64,000 nt of DNA from JBICHN01 sp043101845 (GTDB lineage: Bacteria; Planctomycetota; Phycisphaerae; Phycisphaerales; UBA5793). The position numbers and the translations under genes were made by a program. Shown here one piece after another: positions 18,631-26,999 of this stretch. The stretch is from the NCBI GenBank assembly GCA_043101845.1, contig JBICHN010000011.1:2146939-2210938 (forward strand), given 5' to 3'. The notes below the pieces were generated by a model. That model saw only the letters and a list, made by a program, of their open reading frames with translations. It ran no database searches and was not told the DNA's origin. The stretch's first letter is position 1. Every line of letters begins with the position of its first letter.

Positions 18631-18841
18631 GTGGATGAGCGGCAGGGTTCTCGATACGCCCGCTGTCTCTATGCTGATAGTTCGTCAACGGACGCACGAC
18701 CGTTGACTCTGGCCGATACATCGTGACCGGCCCGCGCGGTGAGAGGTGCAAGGCCTCTCGTCGTTGGGCCACTGATGGTCACGACTATTCCCTGTGCCCG
18801 CCTCGCTGGTGCTAACCCATTGGCGAGGCGGTTTCGTTTTT
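18631..18841 (+). ncRNA. Putative structured non-coding RNA, about 211 nt, class unknown
   Basis: The segment begins about 7 nt after a strong promoter and ends in an intrinsic terminator. In between are several stems: AGCGG/CCGCT near the 5' end; GTCAACGG/CCGTTGAC (8 bp) around 18687-18711; a long compound hairpin near 18720-18785 closed by CGTGACC/GGTCACG, continuing with GGCCC/GGGCC and capped by GAGAGG/CCTCTC. No frame looks coding. It does not show the hallmark sequences of RNase P RNA, SRP RNA or tmRNA. 6S RNA cannot be excluded by eye. It lies between two minus-strand genes and is transcribed against both. Confidence 0.65.
18798..18841 (+). terminator. Intrinsic terminator of the ncRNA
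   Basis: A 9-bp stem CCGCCTCGC (18798-18806) / GCGAGGCGG (18823-18831) is followed by TTTCGTTTTT (18832-18841). Confidence 0.8.
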
Positions 18842-18872
18842 CTCGTTCCCGGTCGTGACGGCGCAACGAAGA

Positions 18873-18902
18873 CCCGCGCCCCACCTTTCGGCGGCGCGCG
18901 GG
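18873..18902 (-). terminator. Possible terminator hairpin of the HAF gene
   Basis: CCCGCGC / GCGCGGG stem located 50 nt past the HAF gene stop on the minus strand. The following minus-strand sequence is only mildly T-rich (TCTTCGTTG), so the call is weak. Confidence 0.35.
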
Positions 18903-18951
18903 CGAGAATGCTGAGCGAAATGTAACACAATGCTCGAGCTGATCGACTCGC

Positions 18952-20202
18952 CTATTTCAAGACGCGCTCCCGCGGCGCGTCGACGAGCCACGCGCCCCAG
19001 GCTTCGAGATCTCCTGCGGGATTGAGTCCCGTTCCCACGATCGTCGTGCCGTCGTCCGAGATATCGGTCGCCTCGATGAGCGACCAGCCTTTCAACGATC
19101 CATCGAGCCGCCGGCGGTCGAGCGCGTTGGTCAGGACTTCGCAGGCGCCGCCCGGAGACCAGATCGCCGCGTGGCTTTCCCCGGCGATTCGGACGGTCCC
19201 GACGATGTGGCCGGTCCCACTGCTCACCGCGAGCGCCCGCGAACTCTCAAAGCCCTCGATCGACGGAACCGCGAGATCGATGCGCCGCCCGTCCATCCAC
19301 GCGACCGCCCGCGCGAAGTCGCCGGAACCGACGAGACCAACGATCATCCGGCCGTCCCGCGTCACATCGCGGGCGGCGCCGGAATTCAACTCGATCGGGC
19401 GTGGCTCGCCGCCGATCGCCATGGTCGTCGGAACCGTGAGATTCTGATTCGCCTTCACCCGGAGGTTGTCCGAGCCGACGACGACGCGGCCGCCGAGCGC
19501 GACCGCAAGTCCGCGCCCGAAGCGCACGGGTCCACCCAGGTTTCCGAGCTCGACGAAGCCGAGCGCCTCGGTCCAGACGAAGGGCTGATACCACCCGTCG
19601 TGGTACGCGACCATTCCGGTAAGCGCCTCGCCGTTCGCGGTCACGCCGTAGGCCGGGCTGTGCTGCTGAATGATGCTCGGGATGACGCCGATGCCCCGCA
19701 TGCCCTCACCCGGGCGCCACCGGAATCCTTCCGAACCGGGCACCATGCCCTGCATCGAGAGTTCAGACCAGCTTCCCCCGACGACCGTCATGCCGTCGGC
19801 CGACACATCTTCGGCGAAGCTGTGGAAGTACTCGTCTCCCGGAAGGTCGCCGAGCCCGACCATCCCCTCCTCGCGCGTCCATCGGAACGCCTCGTAGCCG
19901 AGAAACGGATCACTGAACATGCTGCCCGGAGGCGGCGGATTGTCGACCGAGGCGAACGAACTCGACGAGCCGACGATGACCGACCCGTCGGCCGACACCG
20001 CCGTCGCGACGCTCACGGTCTCGCCTCCCGGCAGGTCCCCGAGCCCGGTGAACCAACCGTTCGACTGGCCGGCGGCGTTGAAGGTGATGAACAGGAATGC
20101 GATCGCGGCGAGAAGGGCGATCATGCGTCTTCGCCTGTTCGTGATGCGTCTGCGACCGACGAGTTTCTCCCCCCCGGCGGGCCTTGGCCGGGTACGACTC
20201 AT
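18952..20202 (-). CDS. Secreted HAF-repeat protein
   Basis: The 416-residue protein has a very basic N-terminus, then a hydrophobic segment (MIALLAAIAFLFITFNAAG) that acts as signal peptide or anchor. Repeated HAF-type units follow, of the kind GLGDLPGGETVSVATAVSADG and ...VVGSDN, about 45-55 residues each. HAF repeats are typical of secreted proteins of unknown role in planctomycetes and proteobacteria. It ends with ISDDGTTIVGTGLNPAGDLEAWGAWLVD, the usual last unit. The start at 20202 has GGAGAA upstream; 20250 is possible. Confidence 0.8.
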   Translation of the reverse strand: MSRTRPRPAGGEKLVGRRRITNRRRRMIALLAAIAFLFITFNAAGQSNGWFTGLGDLPGGETVSVATAVSADGSVIVGSSSSFASVDNPPPPGSMFSDPFLGYEAFRWTREEGMVGLGDLPGDEYFHSFAEDVSADGMTVVGGSWSELSMQGMVPGSEGFRWRPGEGMRGIGVIPSIIQQHSPAYGVTANGEALTGMVAYHDGWYQPFVWTEALGFVELGNLGGPVRFGRGLAVALGGRVVVGSDNLRVKANQNLTVPTTMAIGGEPRPIELNSGAARDVTRDGRMIVGLVGSGDFARAVAWMDGRRIDLAVPSIEGFESSRALAVSSGTGHIVGTVRIAGESHAAIWSPGGACEVLTNALDRRRLDGSLKGWSLIEATDISDDGTTIVGTGLNPAGDLEAWGAWLVDAPRERVLK

Positions 20203-20468
20203 GCGCAGATTCTCCGTTCGATCCGCTGAAGAGAAGGATCGTGTGTCCAACGAGAGTTCGTTGTTTGAAGGGAAACCGGAAAGAGCGAAACGCGTCCTGG
20301 CGCTTCGCGTGACATTTCACTATCGGCGACTGGATTGAGAACGCGTGAGATTCGTTCGAATTTTCGACGAACCGGGCATTTCGCGCGCGCGTCGCGATTG
20401 GCCGCTTCCGCGTCGTCCGGCTAGGCTTGAGCCGCGCGACGCCGAGACCGCGTCGTCGTCCGCCGTCC

Positions 20469-20542
20469 GCGCCCGTAGCTCAGCTGGATAGAGCAGCGGT
20501 TTCCTAAATCGCAGGTCGCAGGTTCGAGTCCTGCCGGGCGCA
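20469..20542 (+). tRNA. tRNA-Arg(CCT)
   Basis: A 74-nt cloverleaf. Acceptor GCGCCCG pairs with CGGGCGC, the D-arm is GCTC...GAGC, and the anticodon stem GCGGT/ATCGC carries the loop TTCCTAA (anticodon CCT). The T-arm GCAGG TTCGAGT CCTGC is perfect. Discriminator A; CCA is not encoded. Confidence 0.97.
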
Positions 20543-20556
20543 TTCATTCCCCCTCT

Positions 20557-21138
20557 TCAGGCGTCCTTTCGATCCATCACTCGCGGTCGCGCCCGCGCTT
20601 CGGCGAAGTAACCGATCGCGTAATCGATCGCGCTCGCGGCGCTCAGCCCCGCCGCGGCGATGAACGCCACATCACGCCATTCCGGCGCCGCGAGCACGGC
20701 CACCATGAACGCGAAAAACGCGAGCGTCGTCAACTTCCCGAGCGGTCGCGCCCCGGCGTCCTTGAACGCGTCCCAGGCGCGCCGGTACGCCGCATACGCC
20801 ACAAACGCCGAGACGGTGAGGTCGCGCGTGAGCAGGATGAGAAGTTCCCACCACAGCAGTTCGCCGCGCACGAGAAACATCGCGAGTACGACGAGCGTGA
20901 AGAGCTTGTCCGCCGTTCCATCGAGTATGGCGCCGATCCAGGTTCCCAGGTTGAACCGCCGCGCGAGAAACCCGTCGATGAGATCGCTGAGACCGGCGAC
21001 CACGATGACAACAAGACGCGCCGTCTCGTCCACGACGAACGGATACCACGCGGCCAGCGCGAGTCGGAGCACCGTGAACGCGTTCGGGACGAGTACGAGC
21101 CAGCGGCGGGATGGGACGAATCGGTCAGCGGTCAACAC
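20557..21138 (-). CDS. CDP-alcohol phosphatidyltransferase family protein
   Basis: The 193-residue membrane protein shows an exact family signature D-x2-D-G-x2-A-R-x8-G-x3-D-x3-D, seen as DLIDGFLAR then G-AIL-D-GTA-D. Several hydrophobic segments surround it. These enzymes move a phosphatidyl group from CDP-diacylglycerol to an alcohol, giving phosphatidylglycerophosphate, cardiolipin or phosphatidylinositol derivatives. The acceptor alcohol cannot be told from sequence. It would use the product of the cdsA gene in this window. Confidence 0.88.
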   Translation of the reverse strand: MLTADRFVPSRRWLVLVPNAFTVLRLALAAWYPFVVDETARLVVIVVAGLSDLIDGFLARRFNLGTWIGAILDGTADKLFTLVVLAMFLVRGELLWWELLILLTRDLTVSAFVAYAAYRRAWDAFKDAGARPLGKLTTLAFFAFMVAVLAAPEWRDVAFIAAAGLSAASAIDYAIGYFAEARARPRVMDRKDA

Positions 21139-21221
21139 CGAACGCTAGCGCCGGCTCGATGACTATGCTCGATCATCCCCGGGCCGCGTATCATGCCCCG
21201 CGGGCCTGGAGTGAGTTGACC

Positions 21222-21707
21222 ATGTCGTGGGAGCCCCACAAGGAGATCGAGCGCAAGTACCTCCTGACCGGCATGCCGGCGCTGCCCGGTGGCGCCGTCG
21301 TCGATGAACTCGAGATCGACCAGGGGTACTACTTCGATCACGCGAGCGAAGAGATGGCTCGCGTCCGACGCGTCCGCCATCAGGACGGACGCCGCGCGTA
21401 CTACCGCACCGTCAAGCGCGGCAGCGGGCTTGTGCGTGAGGAGTTCGAGTCGGACCTCACCCGCGAATCCTTCGAGGAGATCTGGCCGCAGACGATCGGC
21501 CGCCGCATTCAGAAGACCCGCTTCCTCGTGCGCGAGAACGAATTCATCTGGGAGATCGACCGCTTCGAGGATCGTGAACTTGTCCTCGCCGAAGTCGAAC
21601 TCGAAACGCCGGAGACGATCGCGCCGGTCCCCCAGTGGGTCGCCGCCCGACTCGACCGCGAAGTCACCGAAGAACGCGAATATACGAACATGAGCCTCGC
21701 CCGCTGA
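21222..21707 (+). CDS. CYTH-domain protein (triphosphatase-like)
   Basis: The 161-residue single CYTH domain opens with the hallmark EIERKYLL at residues 8-15. Basic and acidic tunnel residues follow (RVRRVRHQDGRRAYYRTVKRG; EIDRFEDRELVLAEVELE). Family members hydrolyse inorganic triphosphate or act on triphosphorylated substrates. The substrate here is not determined. The ATG at 21222 gives the expected domain start. Confidence 0.88.
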   Translation: MSWEPHKEIERKYLLTGMPALPGGAVVDELEIDQGYYFDHASEEMARVRRVRHQDGRRAYYRTVKRGSGLVREEFESDLTRESFEEIWPQTIGRRIQKTRFLVRENEFIWEIDRFEDRELVLAEVELETPETIAPVPQWVAARLDREVTEEREYTNMSLAR

Positions 21708-21822
21708 GCGTTCGATCCGGATCCGGCGCGGCTTTCCCCTCCTGTCCGACCCGTCTACGCTCCCTCTCGACTCCACGACGCTCGAAACGAACCACGACCG
21801 CATGGTCAGGAGGCGCGGCGCC

Positions 21823-22605
21823 ATGGGACTCATGTCCGGCAAGAAGGGACTCGTCATCGGCGTAGCGAACGATCGTTCCTACGCCTGGCACATCGCGCAT
21901 TCGCTCAAGGCGCACGGCGCCGAGCTCATGTTTACCCATCTCCCCGGCGACAAGATGGAGCGCCGCGTGCGTTCCGCCGTCTCCGAACTCGAGATCGAGA
22001 ATCCGTGGCTGCGCCCGCTCGACGCGACAGATGAGGCCGGCATGCAGTCGGTCTTCGGCGAGGCGGCGCAACACGGCGGCGGCTCGATCGACTTCCTTGT
22101 GCATTCGATCGCGTTCGCCGACAAGGATTACCTCGAGGTCGGCAAGTTCATCGACACGCCGCGCGACGCGTATCTGCAGGCGGTCGAGGTAAGCGCCTAC
22201 ACGCTCCTCTCGATGGCCCGTGCCGCGAAACCCCACATGTCGAACGGCGGATCGATTCTCGGCATGACCTACTACGGCGCCGAAAAAGTCGTCCCCGGTT
22301 ACAATGTGATGGGCGTCGCGAAGTCGGCCCTCGAATCGACCTGCCGCTACCTCGCCTCCGACCTCGGACGATCGAAGATCCGCGTGAACACGATCTCCGG
22401 CGGCCCGCTCAAGACGCTCTCGGCGATGGGCGTCGGCGGATTCTCGAAGATGCTCGACTTCGTCGAGTCGCGCGCCCCGCTCGGGCGCAACATCGAAGGC
22501 GGCGAAGTCGGCGACACCGCCGTGTGGCTGCTCAGTGACCTTTCGACCGGCGTGACGGGGCAGAACATCTTCGTCGACGCCGGCTATTGCGCCATGGGAA
22601 TGTGA
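21823..22605 (+). CDS. fabI: Enoyl-[acyl-carrier-protein] reductase (NADH)
   Basis: The 260-residue short-chain dehydrogenase is of the FabI type and catalyses the last step of each fatty-acid elongation cycle. The cofactor site GVANDRSYAWHIA and the catalytic Tyr-x6-Lys (YNVMGVAK) are present. The stretch GGSILGMTYYGAEKVVPGYN is diagnostic. AGGAGG lies 9 nt before the ATG at 21823, so this start was preferred to 21802. FabI inhibitors such as triclosan would be expected to act on it. Confidence 0.95.
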   Translation: MGLMSGKKGLVIGVANDRSYAWHIAHSLKAHGAELMFTHLPGDKMERRVRSAVSELEIENPWLRPLDATDEAGMQSVFGEAAQHGGGSIDFLVHSIAFADKDYLEVGKFIDTPRDAYLQAVEVSAYTLLSMARAAKPHMSNGGSILGMTYYGAEKVVPGYNVMGVAKSALESTCRYLASDLGRSKIRVNTISGGPLKTLSAMGVGGFSKMLDFVESRAPLGRNIEGGEVGDTAVWLLSDLSTGVTGQNIFVDAGYCAMGM

Positions 22606-22634
22606 CGCGCGGCGCCAGCCGCCCGCCGACCGCG

Positions 22635-23879
22635 CTACCCGGCCTCGCGCCGCTTCGCCCGCGCCCGCGCATACGGCCGGAACGCGGCGAGACTTCCCGC
22701 CGCGACGAGCACGCCGACGCCGATGAGCACCCCGAGATCCGGGCGCACCGGCAACGCCGCGCGGGCCGCGAGCGCGAGCATTGGACCAATCGAATAGCCG
22801 ACGCCGATGACCGCTTCGTGCGCTCCGCCCGACTCGACCTCCGCGTGCCCGACCGCCATGCCGTAGTAGAGCGCCGCGTAATAGACCATGCCCTGGCCGA
22901 TGCCGTACGCGGCGAGCCCGGCGACGACCGCGGCCACGCCGGGCGCCCAGAGCACGAGCGCGAAGCCGCCGATCGTGAACAGGCCTCCGCCGAGCAGCGT
23001 TCCCCATCGTCCATGCCAGCCCGGCCGCCAGAACATGAGCGCGAACGCGACGACCCGCGCCGACATCCAGGTCGACGACAGCGTGGCGCCGACCGACACG
23101 ACCACGCCGAGCCGCTCCCAGGTCCCGGGCAGGAGCGGCGACATCGCGTTCATCAACACATAGCTCAGCGGCAGGAGAATCCGCGCGCTTACGAGCAGGT
23201 GTCGATACTCCGGCCCGGTGTGCCGGCTCTGCTCGTCGCGGTCGTGGTCGATCGGCCGCGCCGGCCACGGCGCCACGAAGGCGAGCGTGAGCAGGTGCGC
23301 GACCGCGACGACGATGAACGAATCGGTCGGCCGACCCGTGCGCAGTGTGAGCCCGATGACCCAGAGCGACGGCGCGAGCGCAACCGACCAGACGATGTTG
23401 AACCAGCCGATCGCCCGCCGCATCTCCTTCCCGTGCCGCCCCGCGGCGATGTACGACTCGACGATCGGCCACTGGAGTCCGCAGAGCATGTTGTACAGCG
23501 GCGCTGCGATGAACAGCATGAGTCGCGTCGGGCTGATCGCGAGCGCGACCATGCTCAACCCCATGACGATCATCGCCGCGATCACCGTGCGTCGAGGCCC
23601 GAATCGCCGCGCGACGGTTCCGGCGAGCAGGGCGCCCGGAACATACGGAATGAAGAGCGCGAGCGCGAGCACGAGGTTCATCGCGTCGTCGAAGCCGAGA
23701 ATCTCGTGCGCGAGAAAGTAGAGCCCGTGCTGCACCATGCCCGTCGTGAGGCTCGCGAGCGCGGAATGCGCGAGCGGCCAGCGGAGCGGCGTCGCGTGCG
23801 GCCGGCCCGCGGCGGGCGCCTCGCCGCCACGGCCCGCCGAGTGCGCCGCCGCGTCAGAATGACGGGTGTTGCCCCCCAT
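22635..23879 (-). CDS. MFS transporter
   Basis: The 414-residue protein has about 12 hydrophobic segments and the MFS loop-2/3 motif in ALLAGTVARRFGPRRTVI. After an N-terminal polar stretch of about 40 residues it has two six-helix halves separated by the hydrophilic loop PWPARPIDHDRDEQSRHTG. No substrate-specific subfamily was recognised. It converges with fabI. Confidence 0.85.
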   Translation of the reverse strand: MGGNTRHSDAAAHSAGRGGEAPAAGRPHATPLRWPLAHSALASLTTGMVQHGLYFLAHEILGFDDAMNLVLALALFIPYVPGALLAGTVARRFGPRRTVIAAMIVMGLSMVALAISPTRLMLFIAAPLYNMLCGLQWPIVESYIAAGRHGKEMRRAIGWFNIVWSVALAPSLWVIGLTLRTGRPTDSFIVVAVAHLLTLAFVAPWPARPIDHDRDEQSRHTGPEYRHLLVSARILLPLSYVLMNAMSPLLPGTWERLGVVVSVGATLSSTWMSARVVAFALMFWRPGWHGRWGTLLGGGLFTIGGFALVLWAPGVAAVVAGLAAYGIGQGMVYYAALYYGMAVGHAEVESGGAHEAVIGVGYSIGPMLALAARAALPVRPDLGVLIGVGVLVAAGSLAAFRPYARARAKRREAG

Positions 23880-23939
23880 GATCGCCGATCGTATGCTTCG
23901 TGACGCGTCGGGAAGGAACGCCGTTCACGCCGCGCCGAG

Positions 23940-23979
23940 GACCGATCGGCGAACCGAACGACCGATCGGCGAATCGATC
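23940..23979 (+). repeat. Two tandem 20-bp repeats upstream of tRNA-Arg(CCG)
   Basis: The unit GACCGATCGGCGAA plus six bases occurs twice in tandem (23940-23959 and 23960-23979) with two differences. It is followed by a GATC/GACC-rich stretch to the tRNA. It may be a simple duplication in the tRNA promoter region. Confidence 0.5.
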
Positions 23980-23993
23980 GATCGACCGACCGA

Positions 23994-24067
23994 GACCGTG
24001 TAGCTCAATTGGATAGAGCGCCTGCCTCCGGAGCAGGAGGTTGCAGGTTCGAGTCCTGCCACGGTCG
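23994..24067 (+). tRNA. tRNA-Arg(CCG), integration target of the island
   Basis: A 74-nt cloverleaf. Acceptor GACCGTG/CACGGTC, D-arm GCTC...GAGC, anticodon stem CCTGC/GCAGG with loop CTCCGGA (anticodon CCG), T-arm GCAGG TTCGAGT CCTGC. Discriminator G. The last 44 bases plus TT are repeated exactly at 52,368-52,413, showing that an element inserted into this tRNA and kept it intact. Confidence 0.97.
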
Positions 24068-24069
24068 TT
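24024..24069 (+). repeat. attL: 46-bp direct repeat in tRNA-Arg
   Basis: Begins in the anticodon arm (GCCTCCGG) and ends two bases past the discriminator (CGGTCGTT). Identical to 52,368-52,413. Confidence 0.92.
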
Positions 24070-24184
24070 CAGCACAATCCCGGCTGACTCGTGCACTTAC
24101 GAGTACCCGTCAACGCGACGGCGCGGCCGCAACCCTGCTCGACACGCGTGTCACCTGACACGCCGAACCGAAGGGAGGCCGCGA

Positions 24185-25495
24185 ATGACCCGCCCACACT
24201 CCACCTCACCACTCCGAATCCCGTCGTACCGTCGTCACCGCTCGAAGGGACTCGACCGCGCCTTCGTCGAATTGAATGGTCGTCGAACCTACCTCGGACG
24301 GTACAACACGCCCGAGAGCCGAGAGAAGTACCGCCGACTCATCGCCGAGTGGCTCGCGAACGACGGGCGACAACCGATCGAGCGAAGCGACGACCTTCGC
24401 GTCGTCGAACTCTTCGCCGCCTTCATGCGGCACGCCCGCAAACACTACCGCCGACCCGACGGGACCCCGACGAACGAGATCGAGAACTACCATCGCGTCA
24501 TCACGCTCACAAAAGACCTCTACGGCCGTCTCCGGGCGCGTGAGTTCGGACCCGCGGAGCTCAAGGCGGCCCGGGCCCAGATGATCGCCCGGGGCTGGTC
24601 CCGGAAGAGCATCAACCGTCAAGTCGTCCGACTCCGCTCGATCTTCAAGTGGGGCGTCGCGGAGGGGTATCTCCCGGTCGCCGTGCACCAGGCGCTCGAG
24701 ACGGTCCGCGGCCTCCAGCGCGGCCGCAGCGACGCCGCCGAACGTCCCCCGGTTGGTCCGGTCGATGAGTTCACCGTGAACCGCGCGATCGAGAAGACGA
24801 CGCGTGTCGTCGGCGCGATGATTCGTCTTCAATGGCTGACCGGCATGCGTCCGGGCGAGGTCTGCTCGATGCGGGCGATCGACCTCGACACGAGCGGTCC
24901 GGTCTGGGTCTTTCGACCCGAGCAGCACAAGACGGCCCACCACGGACGCGAACGCGTCATCGCGCTCGGGCCCAGGGCGCAGGAGCTCATCACACCCTTC
25001 CTCGCGGGTCGAGCGACGCACGCCCCGCTCTTCAGTCCCGCCGAGTCCGAAGCCGAACGCCGCGCGGCGATCCACGCCCGTCGCACGACTCCGCTGAGTT
25101 GCGGCAATCGACCCGGAACGAACCGGAAGTCGAAGCGGAGTCGAGCGCCGCAGGATCGATACACCACCGGCTCCTACGCCCGGGCGATCCAGGCCGCGTG
25201 CGACGCCGCCTTTCCTCCCGAGGGCGCTCTCGCCAAGCGCGACGGCGAGACGAATCGGGAATGGCTTGATCGCTTGCATCGGGAAGGCCGCCGCGATGAG
25301 CTCAAGAAGTGGCGTCGCGATCACCGTTTCAGTCCGAACCAACTCCGGCACGCCGCGGCGACGCGCATCCGTAGCGAAGCCGGCCTCGAAATGGCCCGCG
25401 CTGTGCTCGGCCATTCCACGATGAGCGTGACCGAACAGTTCTACGCCGAGTTCGACCAGCGCGCCGCGGCGGAGTTGATGCTGAAGATTGGGTAG
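24185..25495 (+). CDS. int: Tyrosine recombinase/integrase
   Basis: The 437-residue phage-type integrase has an N-terminal arm and a SAM-like core-binding domain (about 60-190). In the catalytic domain R222 lies in TGMRPGE, R388 in NQLRHAAAT, H410 in GHSTMS, and the nucleophile is Y420 in EQFYAEF. The His of the usual H-x-x-R box is Asn here (N385). An insert of about 60 residues (around 290-350, rich in Arg/Ser/Thr) lies within the catalytic domain. GGGAGG stands 7 nt before the ATG at 24185. Position beside the tRNA attachment site shows its role. Confidence 0.93.
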   Translation: MTRPHSTSPLRIPSYRRHRSKGLDRAFVELNGRRTYLGRYNTPESREKYRRLIAEWLANDGRQPIERSDDLRVVELFAAFMRHARKHYRRPDGTPTNEIENYHRVITLTKDLYGRLRAREFGPAELKAARAQMIARGWSRKSINRQVVRLRSIFKWGVAEGYLPVAVHQALETVRGLQRGRSDAAERPPVGPVDEFTVNRAIEKTTRVVGAMIRLQWLTGMRPGEVCSMRAIDLDTSGPVWVFRPEQHKTAHHGRERVIALGPRAQELITPFLAGRATHAPLFSPAESEAERRAAIHARRTTPLSCGNRPGTNRKSKRSRAPQDRYTTGSYARAIQAACDAAFPPEGALAKRDGETNREWLDRLHREGRRDELKKWRRDHRFSPNQLRHAAATRIRSEAGLEMARAVLGHSTMSVTEQFYAEFDQRAAAELMLKIG

Positions 25496-25514
25496 TCCGC
25501 ACGTTCACGCGTGG

Positions 25515-25880
25515 TCAACTGGATCTGTCGTGGTTCGACGAGGTCGCGGCTCGGCATTGGGCCTGCGCCCATTCTTCGAGCAGCGTCGGGTTGTACCGCA
25601 CCATCCGCCCGATGCGGACGAACGGAATTCGACCCTCCTGCGTGAGCGTGAAGAGCGTCCGGCTCGACATCCCGAGCGCGACCGAGGCCTCTCGAGGATT
25701 GATCAGGATGGCCGGCACGGTTCCCGGCTCATCCCCAACGCCGCTGACCGGCCGATCCTTGGGCCAGCGCTGATCTCGCCGATCATCCGCCGCGTCCTCG
25801 TCGTCGACTTCGCTCTCGGTCCACGCCAGCAAGACGAACGAGGAGCGAATCCTGCCTGGTCCCTCGTGTTGATTCGCCAT
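25515..25880 (-). CDS. Excisionase-like helix-turn-helix protein
   Basis: The 121-residue protein has a C-terminal HTH_17/MerR-like domain (about 58-105): INPREASVALGMSSRTLFTL...GRIPFVRIGRMVRYNPTLLEEW. This is the typical form of excisionase and recombination directionality factors next to integrases. The first 55 residues are acidic and low in complexity. GGAGA stands upstream of the ATG at 25880. It converges with the integrase, their stops lying about 20 bp apart. Confidence 0.8.
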   Translation of the reverse strand: MANQHEGPGRIRSSFVLLAWTESEVDDEDAADDRRDQRWPKDRPVSGVGDEPGTVPAILINPREASVALGMSSRTLFTLTQEGRIPFVRIGRMVRYNPTLLEEWAQAQCRAATSSNHDRSS

Positions 25881-25982
25881 TTCACGTCTCCGATTGGTGA
25901 ACTGATTCGGGTGTAAAGTGGAGACCGCTTCGTGCAGATAGGATGTGCCTTGTCTAGCAGACTTCAACCGGAGTGACGGCGC

Positions 25983-26999
25983 GTGTCGGACAAGTTCAAA
26001 GTCCAAGTGTCGGGCGCCGGACCTGCTCGTCAAGTCTGGACGGGTCCGATGGTCGTTCACAAGGATCCCTACTGGATCGCGCTCGACCATGACCCTCGAG
26101 CGCTGACTTCGGAATTCGTCAAGGGGTTCGACGCGGAGTACTACAGAACGCTCGCTGAGTCTCTCCTACGCCATGTCTTCCAACGGGGCGATCAACGCGC
26201 GGCGATGGCCCTGCGAACGCTCTATGGGCTGGGACAGGAAACCCTCTTCGCACTCCTGGCGGCGATTCTTCAAACGCCCGAACTTGTGCCGGCCTGGCTG
26301 AATAGGTACCAGAGTCGACAGCTCTACATGATCGTGGCGAAGGTCGCCCGGGGTGATCATGTGCTGAACGCCCACGGCATCGATTCACCCAGTTGGGCGG
26401 ATCTGTCGCGACTCGTTCACCGGACGGTTGCCGGAGACGCCGGTGCTTCGCTCTCGGACAACTTCGGCGACTTCTGGAAGCGCATGGCCCGAGATTTACT
26501 AGAGGAGGATGGCCGACGTGAGTACGGGAGCATCAAGCACGGACATCGTGTGCGACCCGGTGGCTTCAGGATGAGCGTCGGGAAATCGGGGACTGGCGGT
26601 CAGCCCTGTCCGCCCGAGGAGATGACGGAGATCGGACGGAGCGATTACGGGTCAAAGTATCATGTTCTCGACAAGATCTCAGGTCATGCATTCCGGCTCG
26701 CGGAGGAGCACCGTAACTGGAATCCGACGGCATTGACCCTTCGACTCCATCTGGTCTCGTGCTCTCTGCGCAATCTGCTCACGTTTCTTGACGCTCGATA
26801 CGGAGAGGCGAACTCAAACGCCGCGATCTACGAGCCGGCGCCGAGTTCCTTCGAGCGCGCGTGGATCTCGAATGTGGGCGCCACTTGTGTTCGTGACCGA
26901 ACCGTCATTCCGCTTCCCGGCGACGAGATCCCCTCGACGGCGGAGATCGTCGACTATTACCAACGGTCGAACAAGGCCACCGACGAACGACAGTCATAG
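25983..26999 (+). CDS. Island protein of unknown function (338 aa)
   Basis: GTG start with GGAG 9 nt upstream. No known domain was recognised. The protein appears soluble, with alternating helical stretches and a Gly-rich basic patch around residue 180-205 (HGHRVRPGGFRMSVGKSG). It is divergent from the excisionase-like gene. Its stop overlaps the stop of the DUF499 ATPase by 6 bp on the opposite strand, so the two genes converge with no space for a separate terminator. It could be an accessory defence protein, but nothing in the sequence proves it. Confidence 0.65.
   Translation: MSDKFKVQVSGAGPARQVWTGPMVVHKDPYWIALDHDPRALTSEFVKGFDAEYYRTLAESLLRHVFQRGDQRAAMALRTLYGLGQETLFALLAAILQTPELVPAWLNRYQSRQLYMIVAKVARGDHVLNAHGIDSPSWADLSRLVHRTVAGDAGASLSDNFGDFWKRMARDLLEEDGRREYGSIKHGHRVRPGGFRMSVGKSGTGGQPCPPEEMTEIGRSDYGSKYHVLDKISGHAFRLAEEHRNWNPTALTLRLHLVSCSLRNLLTFLDARYGEANSNAAIYEPAPSSFERAWISNVGATCVRDRTVIPLPGDEIPSTAEIVDYYQRSNKATDERQS

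Noticed and set aside
18595..18841. Cobalamin riboswitch, suggested by GCCACTG near 18,770
   Set aside because: The other conserved elements of that riboswitch (B12 box and GGGAA segment in order) are missing, and no plus-strand gene follows.
22587..23903. 438-codon plus-strand open frame opposite the MFS transporter
   Set aside because: Extremely Arg/Asp/Glu/Pro-rich translation is the mirror of a hydrophobic membrane protein on the other strand.
23940..23993. CRISPR-like repeats
   Set aside because: Only two adjacent units without spacers and no cas genes.
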